From: Hypsibius dujardini
Taxonomy: Eukaryota > Tardigrada > Eutardigrada > Parachela > Hypsibiidae
DNA length: 46,594 bases
NCBI GenBank assembly: GCA_001579985.1
Contig: LRSR01011988.1
Location: forward strand, 1-46,594
Direction: 5' to 3'
This document shows, piece after piece, positions 9,729-21,479 of the stretch (position 1 is the first letter of the stretch; the number at the start of each line of letters is the position of its first letter). Position numbers and translations under genes: made by a program. The notes under the pieces were generated by a model. The model searched no databases. It was given only the letters and a program-made list of their open reading frames with translations, and was not told the DNA's origin.

Positions 9729-10087
9729 CTTGGCAGCACAACCCTTTCAGCTATACCTTCAACTACCTTTAGATATCTTTCCGACACCTTGCAGATACCT
9801 TCAGCTACCTTTCAGCTACCCTTCAGCAGGATACCGTTGGGTCAATCCCACAGGAATGTCTAGAAAAGAGTGAGAGAAATTTTTAATGAAATAAAGATTT
9901 TCCTTGCTAAATTACTCCAGAGTTGCAGGCAACTTTTCTTGCCGGGTGGCGTTCCTGTTTTTGTATCAATAATGCAACTGTTTTCAGGTATGAACGCGCC
10001 ATTGGTGACGGCATCCCATCCCGTGATGTTATGGCATTATATTTGTCCCACGGGCGATCATGCACCTACCTAACTACTACCTGCGCC

Positions 10088-10207
10088 ATGGAGACCCCAG
10101 GGAACAGGATGACCTTTAATTTCATCCTATTTGTGCTGGCTCTTACCGTCGCAGTCTTGTATCCTGCATGCCATCCTGCGTGGAGGGGGGGGGGAGGGGG
10201 GCATTGA
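10088..10207 (+). CDS. Small ORF with signal-peptide-like start (39 codons)
   Basis: ATG at 10088 is followed by a basic residue and a hydrophobic run (MTFNFILFVLALTVAVLYPA), then Cys, His and a glycine tail encoded by a poly-G tract, with TGA at 10205-10207. It could be a first exon (signal peptide) of an undetected gene or chance. No downstream exon was recognised. Low confidence. Confidence 0.15.
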   Translation: METPGNRMTFNFILFVLALTVAVLYPACHPAWRGGGGGH

Positions 10208-10325
10208 AGATCAAACGCAGCTCCATGTGTGAAATCTTTATACCTTTTTTGTAGCGAAAGCAAAGCTATATTCAATCATCCAGCGAATCGCACACAATGT
10301 GAGTGTCTGCATTTCAGTTTTGTAC

Positions 10326-10351
10326 CAGTCTTACGCCGAAATTTAATCCCC
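10326..10351 (+). repeat. 26-bp dispersed repeat, inverted match to 30098-30123
   Basis: The 26 bases starting CAGTCTTACGCCGAAATTT are identical, in opposite orientation, to the end of the element at 29687-30123. Here it appears to be a solo terminus of the same element family. Confidence 0.7.
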
Positions 10352-10408
10352 GAAATCCTTGTATATACTGATTACATGCATATGGAAAGCATATTCCACC
10401 TTTTACAT

Positions 10409-10624
10409 ACAGTCAACGACAAGATTGAGTACAAAGGAGGGTCCGGGGAATGAGTAAAAGAGGCAGGGCAGGGGGTAATTTTCAAACAATGGAACAATCA
10501 ACCACCTGACCTGCAGCGGTTGCTTGTTCCTGCTTTGTTTCATTTTCAAACATGCCACCCCCTGCTCCGCCTCTTTTGCCCATACCCCGGACCCTTCAGT
10601 TCACTCAATCTTGTCGTTGACTGT
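10409..10624. repeat. Foldback (long inverted repeat) of about 215 bp
   Basis: Left arm about 10409-10499, right arm about 10523-10624, loop of about 25 bp. Paired blocks include ACAGTCAACGACAAGATTGA with its complement, GGGTCCGGGG, AAAAGAGGC and GCAGGGGGT. Arms differ by several substitutions and small indels. No coding content; it looks like a non-autonomous foldback element. Confidence 0.75.
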
Positions 10625-11847
10625 ACCAGTATAGACATATATCCCCTCATATGCGATATATTATATTTATATCCCCTTATATATCCCTTTATATATATAG
10701 ACCTTTATCTATATATCCCGTCATATCCTTTTATGTAGTATATTATGCCCATAGTATATCTATAAATCACTAGTGCTTTAATTAATTTTACTACCTTTGA
10801 GCGATATAACTTGATGCACATAGTAGAATGGAATCACGTCAGAAACGGATACGGAATTCGGAAGACCTGCATTCTGTACAGTCTGCTCAGCAACAAATGC
10901 GCCAAAAATAAACTTTCTCCATCCGTAGATATTAGATATGCAGTTGCCTTTCAGAGTTTGTACACATGAGCACGAGTGTGAGTCATCCAATGCAACCGGG
11001 TACTGTGCGTCCATTAGGATGGTCATCAGTCGGGGCTGAATCATTCCGTCTCCGTCTCATCCTTACACGACTGATGGGCCACGGACAGCGACTCCAGAAT
11101 TTTTCAGAAATGTGTATAACACTTTCAAATTTTTGATCGCGGCAAGATCGTACAAGCTGTTTTGTTGCCGCAAATTGCACGCGCGCGATAGACCATACAA
11201 TGAATAGACAATCGATTCCACACTTGAATTAACCTCACAATAGATAAAAGATAATTTATTTGATCAATCATGTATGTCAAAACTTTTTTAGCGGAATTCC
11301 GGAAAGTCCGGAACTTCCCGGGTTTTTACTGTAAACACTTCAAATTTTGGAAAAGCTTTGATTTTTACACTGTTCCTCTCCAAATGCGATTTGTAATCAA
11401 TTGGCGTCACCCGAATCTATTTCGTATGTCAGGGGGGCGGGGGCGGAGCTATGAACCAGTTTCAATCCATTCCATTCACTTCCGATGTACATTCCAGATA
11501 TAACATAACTCTGCCCCCTGGCATCCAAAAATGATTCTCATGATGCCAATGTATTTGGAGAGGGAGTGTTAAACAGCATGAAATCAAACTTTTCTAAAAA
11601 CTAACGTTTTTACCGCGAAAATTAGGGAAAATAATGGAGTCTTCCAGTGTTATTCGGACTTAAAAATTCTACCACACCGCTGAAATGATATTTTTATGGT
11701 TGAACAATAATGAGTACTTAAAATTTGACCGCTGACTAAGGCTGGTCACGGATACAGGATTAAATGTGTGTACAAGGACATACGATACGAATATTCGAGT
11801 AGGAGTAGAAGGGGCGCAAACATCATTGGAAGAGGTACCCTTAGATT

Positions 11848-11945
11848 GGTTCGGTACCCTAGCCGGTTCGGTACCCCTGGCCGGTTTGGTACTCTTGGCC
11901 GGTTCGGTACCCCTGACCGGTTTGGTACCCCTGACCGGTTCGGTA
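11848..11945. repeat. 18-bp minisatellite (about 5.5 copies)
   Basis: Unit GGTT(C/T)GGTACCCCTG(G/A)CC repeats about five and a half times, with one 17-bp copy. Because 18 is a multiple of three, several frames on both strands stay open (Gly-Thr-Glu-Pro-type hexapeptides). These frames are not evidence for a gene. Confidence 0.85.
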
Positions 11946-12748
11946 AATTGAGGTTGGTTCGGCACCCTTTACCGCTGCCTGGCACCCTCTTTGTTTAACA
12001 TTCGTTTAAAGTTATTTGCGCTTTTTCGTCCCCGTGTGTTTTCTGTTATCGTGTGCCTTAAAATCTCCCAGTCGAGGAAAGGGAGAGTTACAGTTATAAG
12101 CAAAATAAACTCTCGCAGGGGTTTTCCAGCTTTGCTGGGAGAAATCAAATGACTGAAGGGGTTTTTCTCGCGTGTTTGGTCAGTAAGTTTGATAAAGTAG
12201 AGGGTTTTCAAAAAAGGTATTACTAATAAATTTGAGATGTCACATCACTTTTCTAAGTATTTAAAACGATTTTCCATTATGTTTAATCATATTGTCACCT
12301 GTCGTTATTATGGTACAGACAGTACCACAAGTTAACAATATCTTGAAAACTTTTTAAGTACTGGAGCCATGCAGAAAGCCCAGGTGTTATTTAGTGTCTG
12401 GGTAGGGTGCTGAACCGCGACTGGGCAGGTTTTTTTTCTTCCATCGATGTTTGTATGTAGGAGAACCCGCCTATTTTGCAGTGTGCAATTTGGCACTGTG
12501 CAGTGCACGCTCACGCACTGCACCGGAATAACGTCGCGATTCGGTCAATATTGGCAAAACACAATATTGCGTTTATTGTATTTTAACTCATATCTAACTC
12601 AAATAAAAGCATGTTCTAACTGTTCTTGTTTTTGTTGTCGTGTCAGCTAATCAAATTCTATTGCACATTTTAATTTTGTTGTGGTGTGGTGTGGTGTAGG
12701 CTGCCTGGGCCGATTCATCCGAAATCACCGTAAATACAAGCCATCCAA

Positions 12749-15700
12749 ATGGAGAATTTAGCTGGAGTGATCAAATTTACAGCGGATAACATGGCCGCGG
12801 AAGAGGTCTGCTGCTCGCTTTGTTATCATTCTGCCTGTGAAATTCACTTAAATTACGGTTTTATATAGGAAAAACCTTACATTCCTGTGTTCTGCGACGT
12901 GTCGCTGAAAACGCTGGCGGAATTCATGCTGGATCGCTGGAAAATGAAAGTGCCCGATGTGATGGTGAGTGACGCACGGGGGCCTGCGGTTGATTGGTCT
13001 ATTGTTATGTACAAGCTAACGTAGAAGTTTAATGATTGATTGACGATTGATTGATTGAAGTTTAATGATTGATGACGTTAAGCCATTGATTGATGAATAA
13101 GTGACTTAACTTGAATGATTACGAGTCATTGATTGAAGCGTTATTTTATTGATTGCCTGCTTTGCATTGATCGATTTTTCCATTGTTATTTTTTTGGTTG
13201 GCTGGTTTAGATTTCCATCGTCACCGGTGTTTATCATAATAAAAACTGGCCGGAAGATTATGCCATCGCCTTTCAGGCTGGACTGACAAAGGTAGGGGAA
13301 TTTTTTCCCAGTTTTTGACTTTTTGAAGATTCACATTTGAGGGTGCTTTTTATTAGGTGATAAATACGTCGCATGCTTGGATTTTAACGCATGGCTTTCA
13401 CACGGGTGTGGTGAAGTTGCTCGGCGAGGCAGTGCGCGATGAGCTGGACCGGCGGACGGTGCGCAAGACCCGGACGGTTCGGCGGTACAACAAGAGAGTC
13501 TCGCAAATCACCCTCGTCGGTATCTGCACGGACAGCTTGGTCAATGAGCTGGAGGCTTTCCAAGGGGGCGAAGGAAGCTCCGGGGTTAGTTTTCGATATA
13601 ATCATACGGTTGATTGATTCATTGACTGTTGAAGTTAGTTAGGCTAAATTCTCCATTGGTTCACGTGGTTGATTGATTTATTGGCTATTATGTAGTAGGC
13701 CGCATTTTCCTATTGAGTTATGCGGTTGATTGCTCTATTTTGTTTGAATCTGTGAGCGACATTTTCGATTGATTGGTTTGTAAGTGATTGATTTTTGATT
13801 TTGAAGTAAAATGCGTGGATGGATCCATCAGTTATATATAACGATTGTTCATATGTCAGCGTCGCCGGGTGGAATTGGACCTCGGTGTAGAGAAACCCGC
13901 CCGGCAGAAGTTCAACCTCGACGTCTACCACACGCATTACGTGATCGTCAACGGATCGACCAGCAAGTCGCTGGTCACCTTTCGCACCGATCTCGAGAAG
14001 GAACTGCAGCGCTTCTCAAGCTGTCGCAAAAATTTCGGCAACGGCTACACCGAGAACTCCTCCGACGAGGATGACACACACAGTGCGGTGCCGCTACGCC
14101 CGACACCCGATCCCAGCGCGTCGCGCTCGCAGATGGGCGTGCCGCTGGTGGCGCTGATGCTGCAAGGAGGTCCCTATGAAATCCTCCAAGTGTGGACTTA
14201 CATCAAAAATAGAACGCCGGTGGTGGTGGTGAAGGGGTCTGGCCTGGCGGCTGATTTATTTGCCTACGTCTATGAGGAGACCAATGAAAGGTGCGGTGTC
14301 TTTGAATGTTTGCATGCCGGATTAAAATTTGTTTTATCAAGCTAATAGACGAGAAGGGGATGGTTTGTCTACCAGATCGATAGGCAGGCAGACAGGCGGG
14401 CAGACTGGTTGACTCTTGGGCAGACAAACAGACAAACAGACAGACAGACAGATAGGCAGGTAGGCAGACAGACAGACAGGCAGGCAGATAAACAGGCGAA
14501 CAGACAGATAGAATGACAGACAGACAGACAGACAGACAGACAAAGAGACAAAGAGACAGATAGACCAACTCATTTAATATGTCATTGCATTTTTTCCATT
14601 TCTCTTATTGCAGCGGAGACTTGGAGAAGGATCTGGCGAACATAACCCCAGAAATCCTCAAACGACTGGAAACCATGTTTCCCAAGATGAAGCAAGGCAG
14701 TGACGAAGACCGACAGGAATGCTGCCAGAAGCTGCTCGACTGCATGCGGCTGGACTCGGCCCAGGAGGATGAGCATTACATCACCATTCTGGATCTGACC
14801 CGAGCTTCGTCTGATTTGGCCGATATTGACCTGTACATTCTGAAAGCCATTTTTGGGAGCCAGAAAACTCGAGGTTAGTTAATTACGGACTTTCAACAGC
14901 GTCAGAATAATCTGTAGTGGTAGATAAAGCATCGTGAACTGAAACATGCTTATTTAGAGGTCGACTGGAAGGAACAGATTCGGCGTGATCTCATGCTCAC
15001 TCTTCAGTGGAATCGGCCAGACTTTGCTCGGGAAGAAATTATGAATCGTTCAATCAAAGTGAAGGTGGGTCGAAAGATTCACGAGTTATTAAGTCAAATT
15101 GCGCACAACTTTTCAGTTCGTCATATTTCCAGGTGGACAAAGACATTTTCCGACTCGCTCTGATCATGAAGAACCGCGAAGATTTCGTCGATCTCATTCT
15201 CCATCAAGGCTTTAAAACCCACAAATTCCTCTCGCATCGCGCGTTAATCGACCTCTTCTGTCATGCTGAGGACACGGAATTTTTCGCTGTCAACGTCCTC
15301 GGCAATCTTATGGGATATGTGCCTGGTAAGACTTACTTTCACATATGGCATGAATATTAAAAAAAACCGCCAGTTTCACTTTTTTGACAAAAGTGAGTTT
15401 GGACTATTTTCTGACGAGGGGTGAAAGGCCAACATTTTGAGTATAATTTTTAATGAATAGTTTATCGAACTATTGTTTTCTTGTTATATAATTTTGTTAT
15501 TATTCTTGATTAGTTTTTAATAAATACCCCTGTAGCAATTAGATTTGTCGAGTCGTTGATGACTTCAATCTTTAACAACAGGCACCGTAATTGGTGAACG
15601 CTTCGTGTTGGAAGACCTCAACTGGATCATCGTCACCTTCACGCGTGTGGAACGCTTCATCAACGCCTACGAGCTCTCCACCAACTCCTGCGGCATTTAC

Positions 15701-18700
15701 AGCACTGAACCGAGTGTGGCGGAGCGCAAAGTAAATGATGAGTATTTGTCATATACACACATGGTCACAATACTGGTTGCTTGGCTCAAACTCGGGCCAC
15801 CCAATATTGCTGCCGCCCAGCTAAAGAGTGATTCGAACTCTGCCACCCAGTAATCTGGCCACGTGTGTACATGGCGGTGTGATATTCGTTAGCTATAACC
15901 GTATGTCTTGTTTTTTCGTTGATAGTCTTTGAACGCACTGATCGTGTGGTCCACTCTGATGGGACGACATGAGCTAACGAAAGTGTTCTGGAAGTACGTG
16001 GAAGACCCCATCACGACCGCCATCTTCGTCAGCGCGATGTGGAACGGATTGTCGCGGTTCTGCCGGGAACCGGAACTGGAAAAGGACATCCGCATATGGT
16101 ACGAATACGGGGATCCGTGTTCGGATCAACATAATGTGCACTCTCTATGTTTTATAGGGGAAGAGAATTCGGAGTGATGGGCATGGACGTCCTCAATATG
16201 GCCTACAAGGAATCCATCGATCGGGCATTCGGTCTGCTGGATCGGGAGTTTCCCGACTTTGGCCGGAGGACGCCGGTCCAGTTGGCCTACGATGCCAGAA
16301 ATCGGTGCGTTCCTTTTAATGTAATAAGAGAAATTATATACAAAACAATATGACATATATTCCTGGTATACATATATAATAATTAGCTAATATAATTGAC
16401 AATTTCTATGATATATAATAATAATAATAATAATAATGTAGAATATACTGTAATTGACTGATGTATTTACAATTTTGCTGTAGCTGGTTTTTGGCGCATC
16501 CGTGCTGCCAAAAGTGGATCAATCGGTTGTACATGGGCCACATTCAGATTGCTTCAGCTCATCCCGGGTCGATGCGCATCCCGGACTTCATCAAGATCCT
16601 CCTCTCAGCGTTCCTCATTTTTCCTATGTACTTTTGGATTCACTTTCCCTCGCTGGATTCGCATCATGGGAGAGTGATAAGGCGTCGTGGAACGGTGACG
16701 ACTCCCGGTCACAGCGTCCTCACCGTGATGAAGGAGGTCGACAGCAAGGACATTCCGCTCCGAACGACACCCTCTCGGGTCAGCCGTCAAGACACAATGG
16801 GTAGGCAATAAATATCCTCTTCAAATTCCTTCATTATCAGCTAATGTGCTTATTAGTGTTTCTCTCGGAAAGTGAACATTTTTCTTATTATTATCACTGT
16901 AATGTTTTATTATTTATTCTTCGTCGGATTGTGATTTTTGTTTTTTATCATTATTCTAAATAAATTTTTGCCATTTTTTGTCTGTTAGTTATTTTTAGTA
17001 TTTGATTTTATATTTGTTACTTTTTGTGATATACTATTGGCCTAGTTTATTCCTTTCTGTTAGTTTCCTTTTTTCCCGACATTACTTGTTCGTTTATTTT
17101 TCAAGTCTCCCTTCCTGGTACGTTATCTTATCACTAATTGCTTGTTGGGCTTCTCAGGTTCCGAAGCGTCCTTGATGGGATCAAGCCAAAACAAATCCTT
17201 CATCGACGATCCCGGCAAGACCTGGCTGATGCAGCTCCAGGAGGACCAGCAAAAGTCCATGAAAAACGAAAGTCGACGACGACTGGTTCGGCGGATCTTC
17301 TTCGGTGCCATGACCGGTGGGCAAACCCAGTTTTCCCTGGTGGATCGCGTCTACCTTCTGTGGACTGCTCCGGTCACCAAATTTTGGACCTTCCAAGTAT
17401 AATTAATTCTCTGTTTAACTTTTCCTTCTACTTTCTTGCGTCTTCAAATTTTTTTTATTTGCACTTCAGTTTTTCTACTGGATGTACCTGTTGCTCTTCA
17501 GCTACGTGACACTCCTTCCGGTCTGCAGTAAGGACTTCAAAGCGCTGATTCCGCTTCGTCTACGTGGGATTAACTCGATGAACGAAACTAATCCGCAGAA
17601 CGACGAGAGCGGGTCCATCTCCTCGGTCGATGTGATACTCTGGATATGGACAGCTTTAATTGCCTCGGAGATATTCTTCCGCAACTACCAGCTGATCCGG
17701 GCACGCCAGTTTTCCAACTTTATGACGAATATTATCGAGATGGGACTGATGCTGGGCTTTTTGATTGCCTACTTTATGGTTCGAGTGTTGAGCTACCAGC
17801 CGAATTTAGTGAATGCTTACAATGCCAGAGTTTTGATGTCTGTCGGTAAGCACTGAGTTCTTTCGATATATTCGAACAAACAACTGGACGAACAGAATGA
17901 CTAATAGAGAGACAGAGACAGAGACAGAGACAGAGAGACAGAGAGACAGGTATACACGCAGATAAACAGATAGACTGACATGCAGACAGACAGACAATTA
18001 GGCAGACCAAAACAGAGACAGACAGTGGGATAAAAACAAGAAAACACTTTCAGCTAATTACTTTGTGACTCTTCGACAGGGCTCATATATTTCTCCTACC
18101 GACTGATCGGCATTTTCTTCCCCATCTCCGACACCCTCGGACCGATGCTCGTGCGGATCAAATACATGATCGGAGTGGACTTTCTGAACTACCTCAAAAT
18201 GATCCTTCCCTTCCTGCTAGCCGGCGGCATCACCGTCCAGGCCATCCTCTATCCTGATCGGCAGCTCAGCTGGGAAGTGCTGCGCACCGCGTTCCATCGG
18301 TCCTTTTTCAGTCTCTTCCTGTCCCAACCGATATATGAGCTAGCTTAGTAAGTCACCACTGTGCCTCAACATCTGTACACGGAAAGGTCAATCGGAAATT
18401 AATACGCCATGGATTTTACAGTTTGCCTGAATGTGAAGCAAATCGTTGGGATCCGAACGAGCCGAAGCACTATTGCCGTGCCGGGGATTACGTGAACGAA
18501 AATTGTGCGACCATCGGTTTCTGGAGTTACATTATGGTCATCCAGTTTATGGTCATCCTCAAGCTGGTGTTGGCGACCCTCCTTTTTGCTCTCTTCACGT
18601 AAGTCGACCAACCGTAGTTTATAATGTCTGTAGCTCACTTCACACTTTCCTTATCCTTGTATTAGTGCGACTCAATTGCGAATTGAGTCGGAGGCCGATT

Positions 18701-19781
18701 CGATCTGGAAGTTCAAGCGATACTCGGTGGTGATGGAGTTTGCCTCCCGACCGGCGGTGCCACCACCGTTCAGCATCATCCATTACCTTGTTAGTGGAGT
18801 GAAATACGTCGTACGTGGAATTCGACGCAAATGCGGTCGCGGAGAAGAACACAGGGTAAGACGGACAGTGAAACCACGATATGAAACTACCCGCCGGGTA
18901 GTGCCTCACTCTGTCTATCCATCTGTCTGTTCTGTTTGCCGGTCTGTTCCATGTGTTTGTCTGTTTTTTTATTCCTGCAGTTGCATCGGTCTTGTGTGTT
19001 ACATCCGGATCTATGCATTTTGTTCTCTTAGATCATTTTTAATGTGTCTTCGTGTAATCTCCAATTTTCAGTCCTGTTCTCGTCTGTTCGATCCTTTCCT
19101 TTCTATTCTGTTCCTTTTGGTCAGTGTGCTTTCGTAGTCAATTTCATTCTGTTATTTCGATCCGGTTCTTCTCGTTCTTTCTGCTTGATTCTGTTCCTCC
19201 CGTTCTCTCGATTTATCTAGTAGGTTTTCCATCTGTTGGGTGCTCGTTTGCTCCACTTCTGCCTCTGTTACTTCGATCAGTTCTTTGCCCGTTGTGTTAT
19301 CGATTAATCTGTTCGATCCTGCTTTATTTTGTTCCTTCTGTTGGAACCGCTTCATTATATTCCGCCTGTTCGAGTTTGATTTAATATGTTCCTTCTTTTC
19401 ACCCCGCTTTACTCTGTTTCTTGTCTCTTTAGAAAATGGATCCACGAGTAAGAGGTCGGCGGTCATTCCGTCACGACGACTTCCATTACTGGAAAGGCCT
19501 TGTTCGTGAGTACCTTCGACAGCGTGAAAAGACCAAACGGGAGGAACTTGCAGCCCACCGAACCTTGGACAAGTATGAAGTCGTGTAGCGGTTTACCGTA
19601 GAAAATCATCATATACTTAATGTACATCCTATCCCTCTCTAGGCTAGTGCAAATCCACGAAAGCCTCAACTTTCAGACCACCGGCCTGCGTCACCTGAAA
19701 CAGCGCATGGGTGACCTGGAAGCAATCGTTAGTAAACTCTCCGCCTCAGTGGCGGCCCGGCCGGCTGCAGCTGCACCTTGA
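12749..19781 (+). CDS. TRPM-family cation channel, 19 exons
   Basis: Exons: 12749-12805, 12869-12964, 13211-13291, 13357-13584, 13860-14290, 14614-14873, 14958-15064, 15133-15325, 15582-15730, 15926-16098, 16158-16304, 16484-16800, 17158-17396, 17470-17845, 18080-18347, 18422-18598, 18666-18855, 19433-19572, 19643-19781. Phase is kept throughout (1255 aa). Residues 1-300 form the TRPM SLOG domain (VISIVTGVYHN-like strand, AWILTHGFHTGVVKLLGEAV, VALMLQGGPYEI, VVVVKGSGLAADLFAYV). Residues 300-740 are the helical homology regions (FLAHPCCQKWINRLYMGHIQ). S1 starts near 818. S5 reads LPFLLAGGITVQAILYPD and is followed by a Cys-bracketed pore loop. S6 ends at LATLLFALF. The TRP helix IWKFKRYSVVMEF and the PAVPPPF block follow. 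Exon 19 is a short coiled coil. The filter lacks the usual Gly-Glu/Gln. The start may be internal: TRPMs normally have more sequence before this point, and an upstream exon could join at 12741. Confidence 0.92.
14380..14553 (+). repeat. CAGA/GACA array in TRPM intron 5
   Basis: Interrupted (CAGA)n with GGCA and GATA variants. It fills the intron between the exons ending at 14290 and beginning at 14614. Confidence 0.9.
15755..15865 (-). repeat. Possible tRNA-derived SINE fragment in TRPM intron 9
   Basis: On the minus strand, TAGCTGGGCGG (box A-like) is followed about 30 bases later by GGCCCGAGTTTGAGCC (box B-like), and a second box B-like word GGCAGAGTTCGAATC lies nearby. No cloverleaf folds cleanly, so this is a candidate SINE head or a decayed tRNA only. 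Confidence 0.25.
16410..16436. repeat. (AAT)n microsatellite in TRPM intron 11
   Basis: About eight ATA/AAT units inside the intron between the exons ending at 16304 and starting at 16484. Confidence 0.85.
17905..18005 (+). repeat. GAGACA/CAGA array in TRPM intron 14
   Basis: Purine-rich GAGACA and CAGA repeats lie between the S4-encoding exons. Confidence 0.85.
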
Positions 19782-20164
19782 GCGACGACCTCACCATATA
19801 CGAGCGCTATCGCGATGGCACGCCTGGAAGTGGAGTGTATCAGGTCAGTTGAATTTTATGTGATTCACGTTTTTGGGTTTTATTTGTTTGACCGGGTTTT
19901 CGGTACACATTGTTATCACGCTGTGAATCAGTCTGTTAGTTTTCTCAGTTTGCTAGCCTATGGTTGTGTTGGTTTGACTCCGTTTGGAATCTTTCGGGCG
20001 TGTTATAGACAATCCTGTCTTCCTATGAATTCGAGTTTATAATGAAGAAGTATTGCTGATCCTGTGTCCCCATCTCCATGTATCGGGCAGTATCTGGCAC
20101 TGCCTTTACATTCAGTAGCGCTGTATGTATGTCTGTTAGTCTCTATCTCTCTGTCTGCTGTCTG

Positions 20165-20201
<37 letters not shown>

Positions 20202-20335
20202 GCTGACTGTTTGTGTCGGTGAATCTCCCTGTGTCTCTGTTTAGTCTCAGTTATCTATATTCGGTGTATCGTGCACAATACCAGATGATCGTCACGGCAC
20301 TTGCTGCGGAAGAAAAGCCCCAAACCTCCGCATAG
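19782..20335 (+). other. Post-stop open frame and candidate spliced 3' exon of the TRPM-like gene
   Basis: After the TGA at 19779-19781 the same frame stays open to a donor at 19843/19844 (cag|gtcagt). It would join in phase to an acceptor (tttagtctcag) at 20250 and a 28-codon exon 20251-20335 ending AAEEKPQTSA and TAG. The 62 bp after the TGA are GC-rich and exon-like, and one other frame reads LSDDLTIYERYRDGTPGSG. Options are a spliced 3' UTR, readthrough of TGA, or a base error that moved the stop. A (TGTC)n array lies in the intervening DNA at about 20160-20205. Confidence 0.3.
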
Positions 20336-21479
20336 ACTCGACTGTTTAACATCGGACCGACTGTATCGATTTTTGATTAATACTGTTGATCCCTCTCGCC
20401 AGTGTGCGATCACACACTACTGATCACTATGTTCATCACAAACTCATGCCGCCTCGGGGCGGAAACTCAGTCCGCCTTACCTCGTCAAACAGGTCCCACG
20501 AGTACGCTCTTGCCTCGCGACGACGCACAGGCATTTCTCGCAGTTGTTCAGTGTGCAATTCCGTACGTATACTGCAAGCGCCCCCTGCAAAACCATACAC
20601 GCACACTCACAGTACGGTATGGGGTGGTATGTTGTCCCTTCCTCCCTGCCGGCGTATCGCAGTTGTGTATCAGATCGCGATAAAACAGACGCACTCGCGC
20701 TAGACTTTTCACCTTCTCTAATGCAAACACACGACGGATCTCTCTCCGGTAAAATAGTGTCTGGCCCCTTTTTCTAATCAATCTTGATCAAACCAGCTGT
20801 CAACTACGGGAAAAAAACCCCTATGCGCACAATCTGCTCTATAACGTTCACAGACAACGTCACTAACAAACTGACATCCCTTGGTATGCGCTTCAACCTT
20901 CGGGAGAGACAAGACAACAACTGGGCCGGAGCCCGGAGGTTTATTTTTTGCCAGAGACACTTCACGTCTTTACCACACAAACCTCTGCTCATCTCTCCAC
21001 TGAACCATCAAGGAATCGTAAATTCACTTTCATATATGTTGGAGAAAGGTACCTGACTGACGTATACGCGCTTGTGTGCTCCTCGTAATATCCGTCTCCA
21101 AGGCCAGGTTCGTCTCTCGTGCCTCGACTCACGCCACACCCGGACTCTCGTACAGCTGAACGGAAAATTCAAATTGCGGGTGTGTGTATCATCTGACCAA
21201 CGTTTTCTTTGGGCTTTCATGTCAGAGACACTTATCTCCACAAGTGAGTGAGCAGACTTTTCCCAACGGACAGTACTCAGTACAAGCTTTAATCTCATCT
21301 CGACATTGCACGATTTCCCTGACTGTATTTATAACTGCACAAAATACCACAGAGAAAGGCTCGCTGGTTTTGCACGATCACACATCTCTACTATCTAATC
21401 TGTTAAGCCGACCGGATTGAAACGCTAATTTTGTTAATTAGCACGTGGCTTAAGAAGGAACTGAACGCAACGGAGCAAC
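20336..21479. other. Intergenic spacer and 5' region of the Cys-loop receptor gene
   Basis: No gene is supported. It contains the near-palindrome AGTGTGCGATCACACACT at about 20400, CA-rich short stretches, and TATTTATAA at 21326-21334, which could be a TATA box about 150 bp before the ATG at 21480. Confidence 0.5.
21326..21334 (+). promoter_or_regulatory. Candidate TATA element for the Cys-loop receptor gene
   Basis: TATTTATAA lies about 150 bp upstream of the start codon. No initiator was identified, so support is positional only. Confidence 0.25.

Larger units (their letters stand above)
9729..12748. other. Gene-poor interval between the GPCR and TRPM-like genes
   Basis: No gene is supported. 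The contents are: short TTCAGCTACC repeats upstream of the GPCR (about 9745-9825), a signal-peptide-like small ORF, a G-rich tract at 10181-10201, a 26-bp dispersed repeat at 10326-10351, a foldback at 10409-10624, AT-rich TATATCCC-type low complexity at 10630-10750, a minisatellite, and a GTGGT run near 12680-12700 just before the TRPM first exon. Reading frames at 10778-11180 (-) are protein-like in places but have no splice, start or domain support. Confidence 0.55.

Noticed and set aside
10778-11180. Two minus-strand ORFs with Cys-rich, protein-like segments
   Set aside because: No start context, splice sites, domain or neighbour support. Possibly a decayed gene, but not enough to annotate.
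11669-11998. Overlapping ORFs on both strands with GTEP/PNRSGV repeats
   Set aside because: Explained by the 18-bp minisatellite, whose length keeps frames open.
20386-21298. Several ORFs of 60-105 codons on both strands between the TRPM and receptor genes
   Set aside because: Composition and overlap on all frames look like chance in GC-richer intergenic DNA; no domain or splice support.
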